The translations under genes and the position numbers were made by a program. A stretch of DNA of 64,000 nt from Isoetes taiwanensis (taxonomy: Eukaryota; Streptophyta; Lycopodiopsida; Isoetales; Isoetaceae): NCBI GenBank assembly GCA_021234155.1, contig JAJEKV010000098.1, forward strand, positions 3,708,121 through 3,772,120. Direction: 5' to 3'. Each line of letters starts with the position of its first letter. Positions within the stretch are counted from its first letter, which is position 1. Below are positions 14,418 to 24,845 of the stretch, one piece after another. The notes under the pieces were generated by a model. It did not search any database. It saw only the letters and a program-made list of their open reading frames with translations, and was not told the origin of the DNA.

Positions 14418-14913
14418 CTTCTCGATTCTGTAATGCCCTCTTTATGCCAAGAACCTCCAACTAGGGTTCATTAAGCTCTAGAGGTATCAATTATCATTCT
14501 GCAGATTATAGATGAATAAGCCACGAGAAAAAAACAAGAAGAAAAGATATTATACTATGGAAAAAAGAAACTTACATGACTGTCAACCAAATAAAAGAAA
14601 ATTCCACCAGGAAATGTGAAGTAAACAGAGACCCACAAGCCAGCACAGCGTTGAACTGATGTGCAGCGACTGGAACTTGAAGGCGAAGCCGCTATGGCAT
14701 GCAGTGCCCGAGTCGCACCTACCGATCTCAGGGAAAAAACAGGGGGACTTTGTGCATATTCTAACTGTCAAAGGACAGCGACTTTCGAATCGTTTAGGAA
14801 AATATTATCTGGCATAAGAACTTTATGCTATCCTTCTTAACCACAACATTGATCCTTTATCCTAAATAGCCTTTTCTTTTATTATAAGAAACTTATCTGT
14901 AATGTAATTTTTA
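14418..14913 (-). promoter_or_regulatory. Upstream region of the SIP1-like gene
   Basis: About 500 bp lies between the presumed ATG at 14,417 and the start of the MULE-like element. It should contain the 5' untranslated region and core promoter. No unambiguous TATA box at a typical distance was identified. A minus-strand open frame at 14,583-14,771 has no recognisable similarity. Confidence 0.3.
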
Positions 14914-16560
14914 GGGAAAACTACCAAAATTCCCTTACAAGTTTTAGAAATTATCAAAATGTGCTCAAACAAGGGGTGTTTTAGTTAATGCTTAGTGTAA
15001 GTCTTATGGCTCATCAAACTGGCTGTTAAGTTTCTATGGGATGTTTTCAATTCCATTTGGGAGCCGTTGATGGAGGAATATTCCTCCCTACACATCATGC
15101 CTCCCCGCTTTTGATGCATGCATAACCCTACATACAACCAAAGCACATCTAACGTAGCTAAACCATTGGCCCTAGCCATTCCTTTGCAAAATTTAAAAAT
15201 AGGCCCCGTACCACCGGCCTTACTCTTCCTGCTGATCACAAGACTGTGAATCCGCAAGATACCATATGGTCAAGCAAAGAGGTGAATCCATCTATCGATC
15301 CCTCACGACAAACGTTCTCCCGACATTTCTTTGTTGTCAGAAGTATGGTGATGTGGGATTTGAACCCACTCTGCACTAAAAAGTTCCAAGCAGAAGCAAA
15401 GAGGGTAATGTAATTCTAATTAATCCCCACTAATTCTGCAACTGTGGCCGGAGGGATTCAACCTTCCTGCCATCTCTACCGTAACCTCTTCCAATGCTAT
15501 CTTACCGTGATAAATGCATGAATGCTACAGCAAGTACAGCCCATCAAGTTTTACGAAGCACAAGCTCTCCATCACGCATCACTTCATCCCGCAAATTCTA
15601 CCAATGCACCTACCCAACCTCGCGATCCCTCCCTCGACAGATTGCCTGCACCGCACCGCCCACCAACTTCGGAGAACTCTTTATAAAGCGAGGATTTGGC
15701 CGACGCGAAAAAGAATGTTTCTTCAAGAACTACAACGCCGCTTATATTTGTGTCCTCACTGAATGCCGGGAATTTTGATAATGAAAGCACAAACACGGCA
15801 GAAGGCGCCCATAGCCATGGCAAGATCCTGACCGCCTGGGACTAAAACCAGACACCTCGCTTCTCGCGACACGCAACAAAACCGGGAAAGCTCAGGGAGA
15901 TGTCCCGTACCTAAAACCTACCAGATGGAAGCCAATTGTGCTCGTGGCTCGACTAATCGGGCCGGACACCATCCTCACTTCACAAGCCTGGGCCAATCTA
16001 TATCGACACAAGTAACTTCCAAAACCGACCAATATTTCCCTTCATTGCCCACACTTAAAAAATAGCACAACACCCAACAGAAACTTGACCGCAACAAATA
16101 AAGCACCTCTCACATAATGTAAACATTCATTTTGCACAACAAATACAATACAAATTTAATCTTAGTCCCCACCACGTTGCACACCCTCCCCAAATACCAA
16201 ACTTAATCGGGGCAAACATAATGGCTCATCAAATTCAAAAAGTTGTCTCTTAATGATTGTAGATTAGATACTTATCCATCCATCGAAATTCAAGTCTACT
16301 TGAATCGGTTCGAATTTTACAGTTATGTTTTGTGAGTTGAATTTCTAAATCTAAATCACTATAACTGTACCTAACTCCAATTTTAAATAATTCTTCTACT
16401 CATTATTGAAAGGTTTTATGTCCATCTATGAATTTTTGGAGAGCACTTTCTTTTTCGAGCAGACATTAAGAAAAGTATTGCCATTTTAGCAAAACACCTC
16501 ATTTCTAGGAGCATTTTGGTAATTTTGGAAACTTGTACGAGCATTTCGGTAGTTTTTCTT
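14914..16560. mobile_element. MULE-like element with long terminal inverted repeats and GC-richer core
   Basis: The left end starts GGGAAAACTACCAAAAT and the right end, read on the minus strand, starts AGAAAAACTACCGAAAT. Similarity continues for about 80 bp on each side (14,914-14,996 against 16,478-16,560), ending in GGGGTGTTTT-like words. The flanks share AATTTTTA (14,906-14,913 and 16,562-16,569), compatible with a 9-bp Mutator-type target duplication with one indel. Ends of the type GGGAAAATTACCAAAAT are common in plant MULEs. No MULE transposase is recognisable, so this is non-autonomous. The core at 15,440-15,990 is clearly richer in GC than its surroundings. Confidence 0.65.
15440..15990. 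other. GC-richer core of the MULE-like element, possible captured gene fragment
   Basis: This part has much higher GC than the adjacent AT-rich DNA. It holds overlapping open frames on both strands (15,494-15,778 plus, 15,584-15,823 minus). None is recognisable, and I cannot choose a strand. In Pack-MULEs the cargo is often a GC-rich exon fragment captured from a host gene, which is the main alternative to chance composition. Confidence 0.35.
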
Positions 16561-16691
16561 AAATTTTTATCCTGGGTTCAAAAAAATTAAAAGATAAAAG
16601 AAAAGATGTAATAAAGTCTTCTATCCCCAACAAGAAATTTATCGGGGTGGGTTGCCCTTTCTCTCCAATTTCTATAATTTCTTAATGTTAA

Positions 16692-16699
16692 AGTCAAGG
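16692..16699 (+). repeat. Left 8-bp target site duplication of the hAT element
   Basis: AGTCAAGG directly precedes CAGTGTTG. The right-hand partner at 22,611-22,618 is AGTCAAGC, a 7/8 match. Eight-base duplications are diagnostic of hAT insertion. Confidence 0.75.
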
Positions 16700-17132
16700 C
16701 AGTGTTGTACCGCGACGCGCATCGCACCATACGATCGGACGTAAAAAAAAAAAAAAACGTACACCAAAACCTAAACGCGTGCTACGTGACGTTACATCGT
16801 TTTATACGCATCGATATAGTATAAGTACGTATCAAAAATACGCCAATGACTTTTATGATTGTTTGTTTTTAGGGTATAACAATTGTATAATATGTAATAC
16901 ATATAATGTTACACGCTTTGTGGTTGTCTAATTATTGAATTGTTCTCAACTTATGGTTTGGAGTATTGCCTACATTTAGATTAACACTTATAAAACATGC
17001 ATGAAATTGTTTGTTGCAACAAAAATTAAGCAAAACAGAATCGCAAGGTGCTTCCAAGCTGCGTGGGTCCACGAGCCACCGGCGAATGTCACTCATCATC
17101 ATCGCCACCTTCGATTCGATTGAATCTTCCTC

Positions 17133-17525
17133 TTGAAGATCTTCATAATTACCATCACTATTGTCGATTCGAATACAACGGCAATTCTTCACCTAAACTT
17201 AATGTTATATTACGATTTACTTCCCTCTACTTCTAATTCTACACGTGACCGCACATTAGAGGCATTGATTTACGCCGGTTGCTACATCGCGCCCGCTTTG
17301 CTTGCTATCCTTGAACTTCTCCTTGTTGAGGGGCCGATATTGGAATGTTTGCCGCCGGATGATCTGCCGCCGTCCTTGAAAGTCTACGATTCTGTGGTTA
17401 AGGCGACGTCTTTTTCTCCCACCGCTCTACTTGTAGATGGTGTGGCATCTACTAATTTACATCAATTGCTTTTAAAGCGAGTGCGCGTTGACTCTAGCAC
17501 CCTAGTTAACGTCTACATTCCATAA
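17133..17525 (+). other. Unrecognised open frame inside the hAT element
   Basis: A 130-residue plus-strand frame lies beyond the 3' end of the transposase gene. Its middle part (LEALIYAGCYIAPALLAIL) is hydrophobic, followed by LPPDDLPPSLKVYDS. I do not recognise the product. The opposite strand at 16,932-17,192 also has an open frame with an acidic patch (EDLQEEDSIES). One of the two may be captured host sequence or part of an alternative transposase 3' exon; neither is supported by splice signals. Confidence 0.25.
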
Positions 17526-17609
17526 TCCAAGGTGGTTAAAAAAACTTTTTATTCATAAAATCTTCTATAAAAACCGTCACGTAGTCTAAAAGATTTTATG
17601 GAATGGGAT

Positions 17610-17631
17610 AAAAAAAAAAAAAAAAAAAAAA
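17610..17631 (+). repeat. Poly(A) tract
   Basis: An uninterrupted run of about 21-22 A lies directly before the telomere-like repeats. It is preceded by a short inverted repeat, ATAAAATCTT (near 17,555) and AAGATTTTAT (near 17,590). Confidence 0.8.
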
Positions 17632-17880
17632 GCCCCTAAATTTTTTGTGCACATTTAGGTTTAGGGTTTGAATGTTTAGAATTAAGGTTTACAGGGGTTA
17701 GAATGTTTAGGTTTAGGGTTAGAATGTTTAAATTTAGGGTTAGAATGTTTAGGCTTACATTGTGTACACTTAGATTTAGGGTTAGAATGTTGAGAATTTA
17801 GGGATTACAGTTTAGAATTTAGGTTTAGGGTTAGAATTGTAGGCTTACAGGTTTAGAATTTCATATTGTAATGGCTATAT
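17632..17880 (+). repeat. Degenerate telomere-like (TTTAGGG) minisatellite
   Basis: At least five TTTAGGG words, mostly in the context TTTAGGGTTAGAATGT, recur every 23-45 bp with interspersed GGTTTACAGG and TTTAGAATT variants. TTTAGGG is the common plant telomere unit. The array lies wholly within the hAT element, between the transposase stop and the left end. Confidence 0.75.
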
Positions 17881-17983
17881 TGTAATTTCTATAAAATTTG
17901 TATTCTAAGATTTTATATTTTTTTAAAACCTTTTAAAAAATCTTTGCATACAGTTTTTTAAGGTACAGTTTCTAAGTACTCAA

Positions 17984-20407
17984 CTACCTTGCCATAATCT
18001 CTTCAAAATATTCTTCATATAATTCTCTATCTTCATCATCGATCACATAAAAAAAGATCGGGATTTTTCAATATCCACGGAATCGGGGAGACCTAGGAAT
18101 ATGACAATGTCAATTAGAGAAGTAGTTTTAAGAATCAAAACAGAAAAAGAACATACATACTCTATGCCAAGAATCTCATTTACCTGCATTGGTTCACTTG
18201 TTCCACTCTCAAATTTGTGCATCATCCTCAAATTCTCACGATAAATACAAGGCTCTAGTTGTGCAGAGTCAACCTATTTCTTTTCTTCGTTTTGGCCACA
18301 ACAATGTGCACTCCAATTTCGCCTCACGCCCCGGGATGAACAATCCTAAATACAAAACCACTATTGGCACTTTTGCTAACAAGCCAGATAAAAAATGTAA
18401 CGGTAAATTCTTTATTCTGATTTTATATCGGAATTTTAACAAACGAAATAAAACAAAAAAGATCAACATATACTGAGATAATACACGAACGCAAAGTGCT
18501 TGAAGTTCTGGGGTTTTACATCCAAAGTGTTCCCACCCACGATACTGTGTTTAGCTTGGTGACTTTTATCTAAGGCCAAAGGATGAGAGAACATTCCTGT
18601 GCCATTTCTATAAGCATCCAATTGAGCAAATAAGATCGTGCATTCCCGCAGTGTTTTTACTCTTCCAATGTACTCAAGCCATCCATCCATAACTTCATCC
18701 CTTATTTGAACGTGAGAATCTCTCCATAACGGATGTAAGAGATAGGCAACAAAATGTATAGGCCTCTTTGAATTTTGCCCATCTTGGCAAAGATGCATTT
18801 AAAAACATCGTCATACCTATGAATTGAGAGTGTTAAAGAAAGCCAAAAACAAACTACAAAAGAGGAAAGCTCTTTAAGCAAACAATTAAAGAGGAAAACT
18901 CTTTGAACAACATGAACATAAAAAGAATCTAACATACTCATAATTTAATGAAGCCATCAACACTTACTTAGTTTTGTTGTGTGGATCTTCCTCTTGACGC
19001 TTCTTAACAACCGCTTCACTTCTCAACATGAACTCATATAACAAACCAATTGTGGAACCCTCTTTATCAGCCAATCTTAGAACACAATAGAAGGGGCGAT
19101 AATCCTTAAAATCAGCTTTGAAATTGTGGAATAAAGATTTGGGTCCAACACATACTCCTTTACTAAACGTGCTTCTGCAAGATTTGAATCAGGCCAATCA
19201 TCCCATGCAAACACAGTTTGCTGAAGCACTGTCCACACCTTTAAGAGCCTTTCGATCACAATAAACATCACGCCAAATCTTGTTTTACTTGGTCTTAGTA
19301 TTTGGAGTTTGCTAAATGTCATAAATATTTTATTTGCATGCCTCTTCTTTATAAAAAACCTTGATATAGTTGCTGCCTTCTTATGCGGCGCCTCAAACCA
19401 TGGGAGTTCAGCAATGTCTTCCAATAATAGGTCTATGCTATGAGCTGCGCATGGTGTCCATACAAGGCCAGAAAACTTGCTTTCAAGCTCTTTACCCATG
19501 CGCACACAATTAGAAGCATTATCTGAAATTATCTGTACAACATTCTCCTCTCCAATGCTCTTAATAGCTTCTGCTATTTGTTCAGCCAACCAAACACCTG
19601 TTTCTGCCCCAACATCAGGTCTACTACAATCAATTGATTTAAAAAATAAAGTGCCATAGCAGCAAGAGACCATAATATTTACTAATTTCCTCCTGCTCAC
19701 ATCAACCCATCCATCAGTAAGAATTGTACACCCGTATTTGGCCCCGCACTGATCTTATCAGTTTTAGCCTTGGTTAAAAGCGTATCTTGATGCGTAGGCA
19801 GATATCCTTGCTTCCTTATATGTCAAGCCGAATAAAAAGGCCTCTAGCATTTCTAGCCAACATGGCATTCGAGAAGGTAAACGGTAGGTTTGCTAAGGCT
19901 AAACATCGAATTTCCAACCTCGTTAGCATCTTTGCCTCTTTTGCATCAAAATACATGCCTCTTATTAAGTTGGTTGGCCACGCTAACACTACAATTTGTT
20001 ACTTCTTCGATCCTCCAACTGTCCTACTAGAGTTGCCATCTTGTGTTTGTTGTTCGCAATTAGATTGGGCGCATGAGAGTTTGGCTTGACTTGCAAGGGA
20101 AGTTGACATATTAACCTCAAGCTAATGGATGGTCAAAAGGAATAGCGGTTGAGGCTGCTTTGCAACTTTAGCAGCACCAATTTTCTTTGGAACGCCTCTT
20201 CAAGAGCTTCTTTCTTAGCCTCTTCTGAAACATCCGGACAAGGGCTTACTCCTTCTCCTTTGACCCCGCCCAAATGTGCTACTAAGCTTGTCTTTGTGCC
20301 AACCATATCCCGCCACAAAACTTGCATTTCCATTTTCTATCACCCCCGTGTGCTATCTTTACATTATCACAATACTTATCCCATAATTTTGAAGCCTTTG
20401 GTGGCAT
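17984..20407 (-). pseudogene. hAT transposase (BED finger, DUF659, hATC dimerisation), frame-broken
   Basis: Transposase cutting and rejoining element ends. From the presumed ATG at 20,407 there is a BED finger (WDKYC, KCKFC, then after a frameshift GTKTSLVAHLGGVKGEG and a Cys). The RNase-H-like DUF659 core follows: CTILTDGWVDVSRRK (TDGW at 19,707-19,718, first catalytic Asp), GTLFFKSID, IGEENVVQIISDNASN (19,509-19,526, second catalytic Asp), WTPCAAHSIDLLLEDI, the FI..RH and KTRF segments, and LYEFMLRSEAVVKK near 19,000. The C-terminal part contains RPIHFVAYLLHP, EVMDGWLEYI, GGNT and a FA..YLSI segment (18,463-18,798), the dimerisation remnant RNWS and KTKKRNRL (about 18,200-18,340), and an acidic tail ending EEIMAR at 17,984. 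Several frameshifts, an in-frame stop and at least one probable intron (near 18,950) interrupt it. The family is certain; coding capacity is not. Confidence 0.88.
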
Positions 20408-20449
20408 TTGGACTGTTGAGTACAACTCAAATTAAATGGTAGAACAGAA

Positions 20450-22390
20450 AATCCTTGTACTTCCGACAATAGCTACACATAAGTCAATTTTGTAATAAAG
20501 ACACCGTGGAATTACTTATGCACGTGACGACCAAGCGTGAATGCAAGAACGACAAATTAAACAATGACAACATAATCGCCGATGTCGCACATAATCTTTC
20601 TTCTTTGCAAAGCAACAACAAAAAACAACATGTACCCTATTTTCGTGCTTATGTGCGAATAAAAAATCATAACACAGATTTATTATCATATAATTTGTGC
20701 CAACATATGTATGCATAAAGAAACGTTGATCTAATTCAATAATTCGTGATGACTTGATAGATAATTCTAATGTACATGGAGAAATGGTGGCCTAATTCAA
20801 TCATTCATGATGACTTGAACTGATACATCTCAAATGAATCTCAAAATATGCTCCATACATTACCTTCATGTGCTTGCCACGATCTCATCACATTCAAAGA
20901 TGAACCCGTATTTCACATTCATCACATTGAACTGTTGCTGCTGATTAATCGGCACCATGGTGTTGCTAAAAAAATGGATCAAACAAGATTTTAAATATTT
21001 ACCCAACAATCACCCTTATCTTCACCCTTACCCTTATCCGTAAAATGCCGGACTTTCTTACATACGCCACAATCTTTTTTTGATTTGTAGAGCTGAAAAT
21101 AGATCACAACTATAGTGAGCAAAAGTAATGAACCACTCATGGACGTTTCATGCACAAAAGCAAGTACCACCTTGATGCAATGATTGCAAAGAGAATTCTC
21201 TTCATTGCTTGAGTTCTTGGTCTTCGATTTTGATTTCAAAGACAAATCTGCTCCACAATTAGTTGCATAAACTCTTTGTTTCAAAGATTACTACTCACGT
21301 ACTGCACAACAACCGGTTCCATTGCAAGTATAAGATGCCTTACCGGGACTTTAATAATCTCATGCCTATTCTGATACTTTTTGCTTAAACACACTGAAAA
21401 AGACTCAAGTATCAAAATCCAGGAGCAATGTCTAGATCTAAAACCAAAGATTCCACTTTCACAACGATCACCTAGATTAACCGAATGTCTAACCCCTAAA
21501 ATTTCCGAGTAATAATTATGCTTCTGCGGGTTCGGAACATACCTTAGATTGCACATCAAGTGCAAATGGTTTCCTCAAATTGGCGTGAAATAGAAGTGAC
21601 ATTGATTACTCGTTTCAAGGCTACTTGCTCTCATTCGGGGTCACCGGATTTCCCTTTAAGTAAATAAAAATGAGCTTCTTTTTACTTGGCAAAGAAGATT
21701 GAAATATTTATGGATATAGATAGAGACCATGCCTCATGATAGTCTATAGTGCCCGGCTGAATCAATGTGAAAATACATGTCAAACCTCTCCTTTCATTTG
21801 CATAAGTAAACAACATGCCTCTGGAAAGGGCTTACAATGTATATTACCTATAAATGAAGAGGGAATAAATCGAGACAAAATTGAAGAACCAAAAACACAA
21901 CTTTATCAGATAAAATATAAATAAGGCATTAGGCTTCACTCAATATGAGTCCACTTTGTATGCTGGTTAGTTCTCCATTCCTCTTTTTTTCTTATCGGGG
22001 CATCAAATTTGCACTTGGATTGGGTACGTGGAGTCGCCATTTTCTAGTAGCATGTGTTATTTTTAAATACCAACAGAGCCGCCTAGCTTAACAAATAAGA
22101 CAACAGGGAAATAATACCAAAGAAAATTTACTTTTACTAAGCGTAAATTGGCGTTGACAATCCTGCTTTCGACTCAGGGGCTCTCCGACATTCCAATATC
22201 ATTTCTCTCACGTTCTTGGCTTAGCTGTTTTTCGATCGATCTTGGCCAATGCATTTCCCTTAACATCTTTAGCTCTTGAAGTATTAGAACATGCCTACTA
22301 CATGCTAAGGAATCGCCTCCGCCCCTACACAACTTGCAATCACCACCTGCGCCGCTCTCGGACTAACGGCGGCGGCAAGCGAGGAAAGCG
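20450..22390 (-). other. hAT 5' region: possible leader, introns or unexplained exons
   Basis: This lies between the right end and the BED-finger ATG. Two minus-strand frames (21,281-21,565 and 20,991-21,284) meet near 21,284. The second contains CNHC and CGVC pairs and a Lys-rich stretch, suggesting a small zinc-binding domain, but I cannot assign it. In plant hAT genes the region upstream of the BED exon is usually untranslated leader with introns. Confidence 0.35.
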
Positions 22391-22393
22391 GAG

Positions 22394-22449
22394 CTTCGAC
22401 CTTTGCTAGGGTTTCGTTAGGGTTCGACCTTTGCTAGGGTTTGTTAGAC
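22394..22449 (-). promoter_or_regulatory. Two telo-box-like motifs upstream of the hAT transposase
   Basis: A ~28-bp unit TTCGACCTTTGCTAGGGTTT occurs twice in tandem. On the minus strand each gives AAACCCTAG, the telo-box common in promoters and leaders of plant genes active in dividing cells. Position at the transposase 5' end fits a leader or promoter. This assignment is inferred from motif and position only. Confidence 0.45.
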
Positions 22450-22610
22450 TTGTTTTTCTTAGTATATGGTTTTAGATGAAAAAAAAGGGGCACGTATTTA
22501 TGCCATAAAAGAACGTTTAAAGTATTTTTTATATAATGTCTGCGATGCGTGCCGGACGATGCTTGTCACGTGAGGATTTTATAAAAAATCTGGCGTATTT
22601 TTGCAACACC

Positions 22611-22618
22611 AGTCAAGC
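22611..22618 (+). repeat. Right 8-bp target site duplication of the hAT element
   Basis: AGTCAAGC directly follows CAACACC and matches the left copy at 7 of 8 positions. Confidence 0.75.
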
Positions 22619-22639
22619 ACATTTAGTAAGACGAATATC

Positions 22640-22755
22640 AAGACTCTAGTAAGGGGTAATTTACTTCCTACACTATGGCATCCTTTTTTCTCCCGGTTCT
22701 CATGCTTGTGGTTGGTCATTGGGTTTAAGACTCTAGCAAGGGGTAATTTGCCATT
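22640..22755 (+). repeat. Short direct repeats around AAGACTCTAG
   Basis: The words AAGACTCTAGTAAGGGG (near 22,643) and AAGACTCTAGCAAGGGG (near 22,730) are both followed by TAATTT, giving an ~87-bp spaced duplication. The intervening CTACACTATGGCATCC block (22,673) recurs at 23,485 together with about 60 bp of downstream similarity (CTCATGCTT, GGTTGGTC, TTGGGT). Confidence 0.6.
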
Positions 22756-23372
22756 ACAAAATGGAAATCCGAGTTAGACTATTTTTGCTGGAGTTACAAT
22801 CATGCCACGTGTCCAATCACCTACATAGCAAAATGGAAGTAGGGTCTTAGGTTGCATGGTACCTCTTAGATAATCTCAAGAACGTTTTTTAGGCAAAAGC
22901 GGTTCTTTTAAGAGCTTACGCTGGCTGTTTGCTGCTCAACCTGCGACTTGCGGCTGCGATGTAAACATGCGGATCATTGGTTCTTGCAGATTAGCGGGTA
23001 GTGAGTCGAGTGCTCTTTGGCCATTTCTTTTAGTAGTTCTTCAACAAGATTTGCGCCGCTAAGTTTTGCAAGATCTTCACAAGTTTTTTAGGATCTTCAC
23101 AACTTTTGCCGCGATCCTTCAACAAGTTCTGCCATACCATACGGGTTCTTGTTGATAGTAGATTGCGGGGAGTTTCTTCATCGAATATCTTCAAAGAATG
23201 ACGGATTTGGCAAAAACTCTTTAAACTCTAGCAAAGAAATTTGTAAAAACGTTGTTTGTGTTCAAGACTCTACAAAAAACTCTGTAAACCTTACCGGATC
23301 TAACCCTTGATCTATTAATAATACTCTATAAATCTAATGAATCTATAAAAGAAGCCTCCCTTATTTCCATTT

Positions 23373-23489
23373 TGTAGGGGAATGGAGGTTGGTCCTCCAT
23401 TCGGTTTCTGGTGACCCACTCAGGCTAACGTCGATAGCGGGACCTCACACCTGCGTCGGCAATGGAGTCCCAACCTCCATTCCCCTACA
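23373..23489 (+). mobile_element. 117-bp foldback element, copy 1 (TG...CA ends)
   Basis: It starts TGTAGGGGAATGGAGG and ends CCTCCATTCCCCTACA, a near-perfect terminal inverted repeat. Each end is itself palindromic (GAATGGAGG...CCTCCATTC), so the piece can fold both as a long stem and as two end hairpins. The copy at 39,959-40,077 is in opposite orientation and shares the ends, an internal GGTGACC-like word, and about 15 bp of flank on one side (TATTTC.ATTT). It may be a MITE or a fragment of a larger repeat. Confidence 0.6.
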
Positions 23490-23900
23490 CTATGGCATCC
23501 TTTTTCTACTGGCGCTTCTCATGCTTAAGGTTGGTCCTTGGGTCTTTCAGCTTCCTTTTCACGTAACCCTCGTTGTTTTGTGGAGTCATTTGAGCCCATT
23601 GTTGTATTGGTCCCTTGTGCCTTCTTGCTTCATGCTCAATTTACCTTGGGCATTTTTTGTGAAGTCAATGGAGTCCATTGTTGTCATGTTCCTTTGTTCG
23701 TCCACGTCTTCTTGCTTCTCGGTTTGCCTTGTATGCCACATATGTGCCTTGTAAATTCGTTCGTTTTGGTTCCTCGATTGTTTTGCTTCCTTATAGTACT
23801 CTTGGTTTGTGGCATTGTGGCTGGGTTGAGTTGGCGTTCCCAATGTTCTCCTCTTAGGTTGGCTCCTCCATCCCTCTTGACAAATTGGGATAACTTTTAC

Positions 23901-23984
23901 GACAATCAGTTGTACTCAAAATAGAGCATCCACGAACTACTACTAGTAGTAGACAATCAGTTGTACTCAAAATAGAGCATCCAC
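23901..23984 (+). repeat. Two 33-bp direct repeats flanking a CTA/TAG palindrome
   Basis: GACAATCAGTTGTACTC and its continuation are repeated exactly at 23,901-23,933 and 23,952-23,984. The 18-bp spacer contains CTACTACTAGTAGTAG, a perfect palindrome. (CAC/TAC)n-type triplets follow up to about 24,018. Confidence 0.8.
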
Positions 23985-24384
23985 CACTACCACTACCACT
24001 CCTACTGCTGCTGCTACTGTGAATGGAAGATTATGTATTATAGATGCGTTCAAACTAGAATGTTCAAACTAGAATGGTGTTTACAGTATGGGGTCTATTA
24101 TTGCAATTGTTTATGGAGAGTTATTTTGGAATTAAACTTGACATGCAATCTAATAATTAACTAATGTATGGGATGTGTCTTTGAATTGTTACCCTAAGCC
24201 CTGTTGGTTGTTTAATTCATAGCTATGAAGGGGCGAGCCATTTTTCATTTCGATCAACTATTCAAAGAAACAAATTAGATTCATAGTTTCTAATAGCATG
24301 AATTTGGCCTCTTGGTTAAGTTCACCATTTGCGATCTCATGAAATGGCATTTGTGTTAGTTTTTAATTGACATGTGTTAATGAT

Positions 24385-24530
24385 TGTTGGAATATATGAC
24401 ATTTGTATGACAACAACAATGCTATATATAGCCAAAACCGTTGAGCTCCAACCACTGTATAAACAGACACAATCCTAGTTCTTGATCAGCCAATTGAACG
24501 CTTCTTCTTCTTATTCCTCCGCGCTATGCA
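24385..24530 (+). repeat. LTR-like direct repeat, left copy
   Basis: It begins TGTTGGAATATATGAC and runs about 146 bp to CTATGCA, giving TG...CA ends. It contains TATATATAGCC and a TATA-like GTATAAACAG. It aligns end to end with 29,235-29,384 at high identity with small indels. No clear primer-binding site follows it. Confidence 0.6.
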
Positions 24531-24845
24531 CTATGGGCGTGGTCCCGAGCCCTATTCGGGACATGACGATGCATGAGGCATCCCCTTGTTTCTAGTTCTT
24601 CCATATTTCTTCTTGATTGATTTCATATCTGCAACAGGTTATGGGCCCACTCTCGCCTAAAATTGCCTACTAAGTCACACTACTACCAAAGCCGTGATTA
24701 CCATAGCCATATTTTTTTATCGTTGTTAATTGATCTCTCTCGAATTGACGAGCCTTTTTCTTAGCTCAAGTTTTACCTCTGCCCACATCCCGCCAATAAT
24801 AATCCTCTGATATCTGAAACTCTACTTAGGCTGGGATCGCACTTA

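Larger units (their letters stand above)
16700..22610 (-). mobile_element. hAT-superfamily DNA transposon, nearly complete (5.9 kb)
   Basis: The element runs from CAGTGTTG on the left to CAACACC on the right and is flanked by the 8-bp duplication AGTCAAGG/AGTCAAGC. Both ends carry the same subterminal words in inverted orientation: CAAAAATACGCCA (16,833-16,845 and, inverted, 22,591-22,603), ACGTGAC followed by CATCG, and ACGCATCG. Such motifs are typical transposase-binding sites of hAT elements. The minus strand encodes a BED-finger/DUF659/hATC transposase with several frame breaks. Terminal inverted repeats are short (about 7 bp) and imperfect, as usual for hAT. Internal extras include a telomere-like minisatellite and two unexplained reading frames. 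With the present frame breaks it is non-functional, unless those are sequencing errors. Confidence 0.85.

Noticed and set aside
15340-15400. Possible tRNA on the minus strand (GTGGGTTCAAATCCCAC, a perfect T-arm)
   Set aside because: No matching acceptor 5' strand, D-arm or anticodon arm could be found upstream, so only a B-box-like word is supported.
23389-23924. Frame beginning MVLHS with similarity to a frame at 39,588-40,061
   Set aside because: The shared peptide comes from the 118-bp foldback element present at both places, not from a protein-coding gene.
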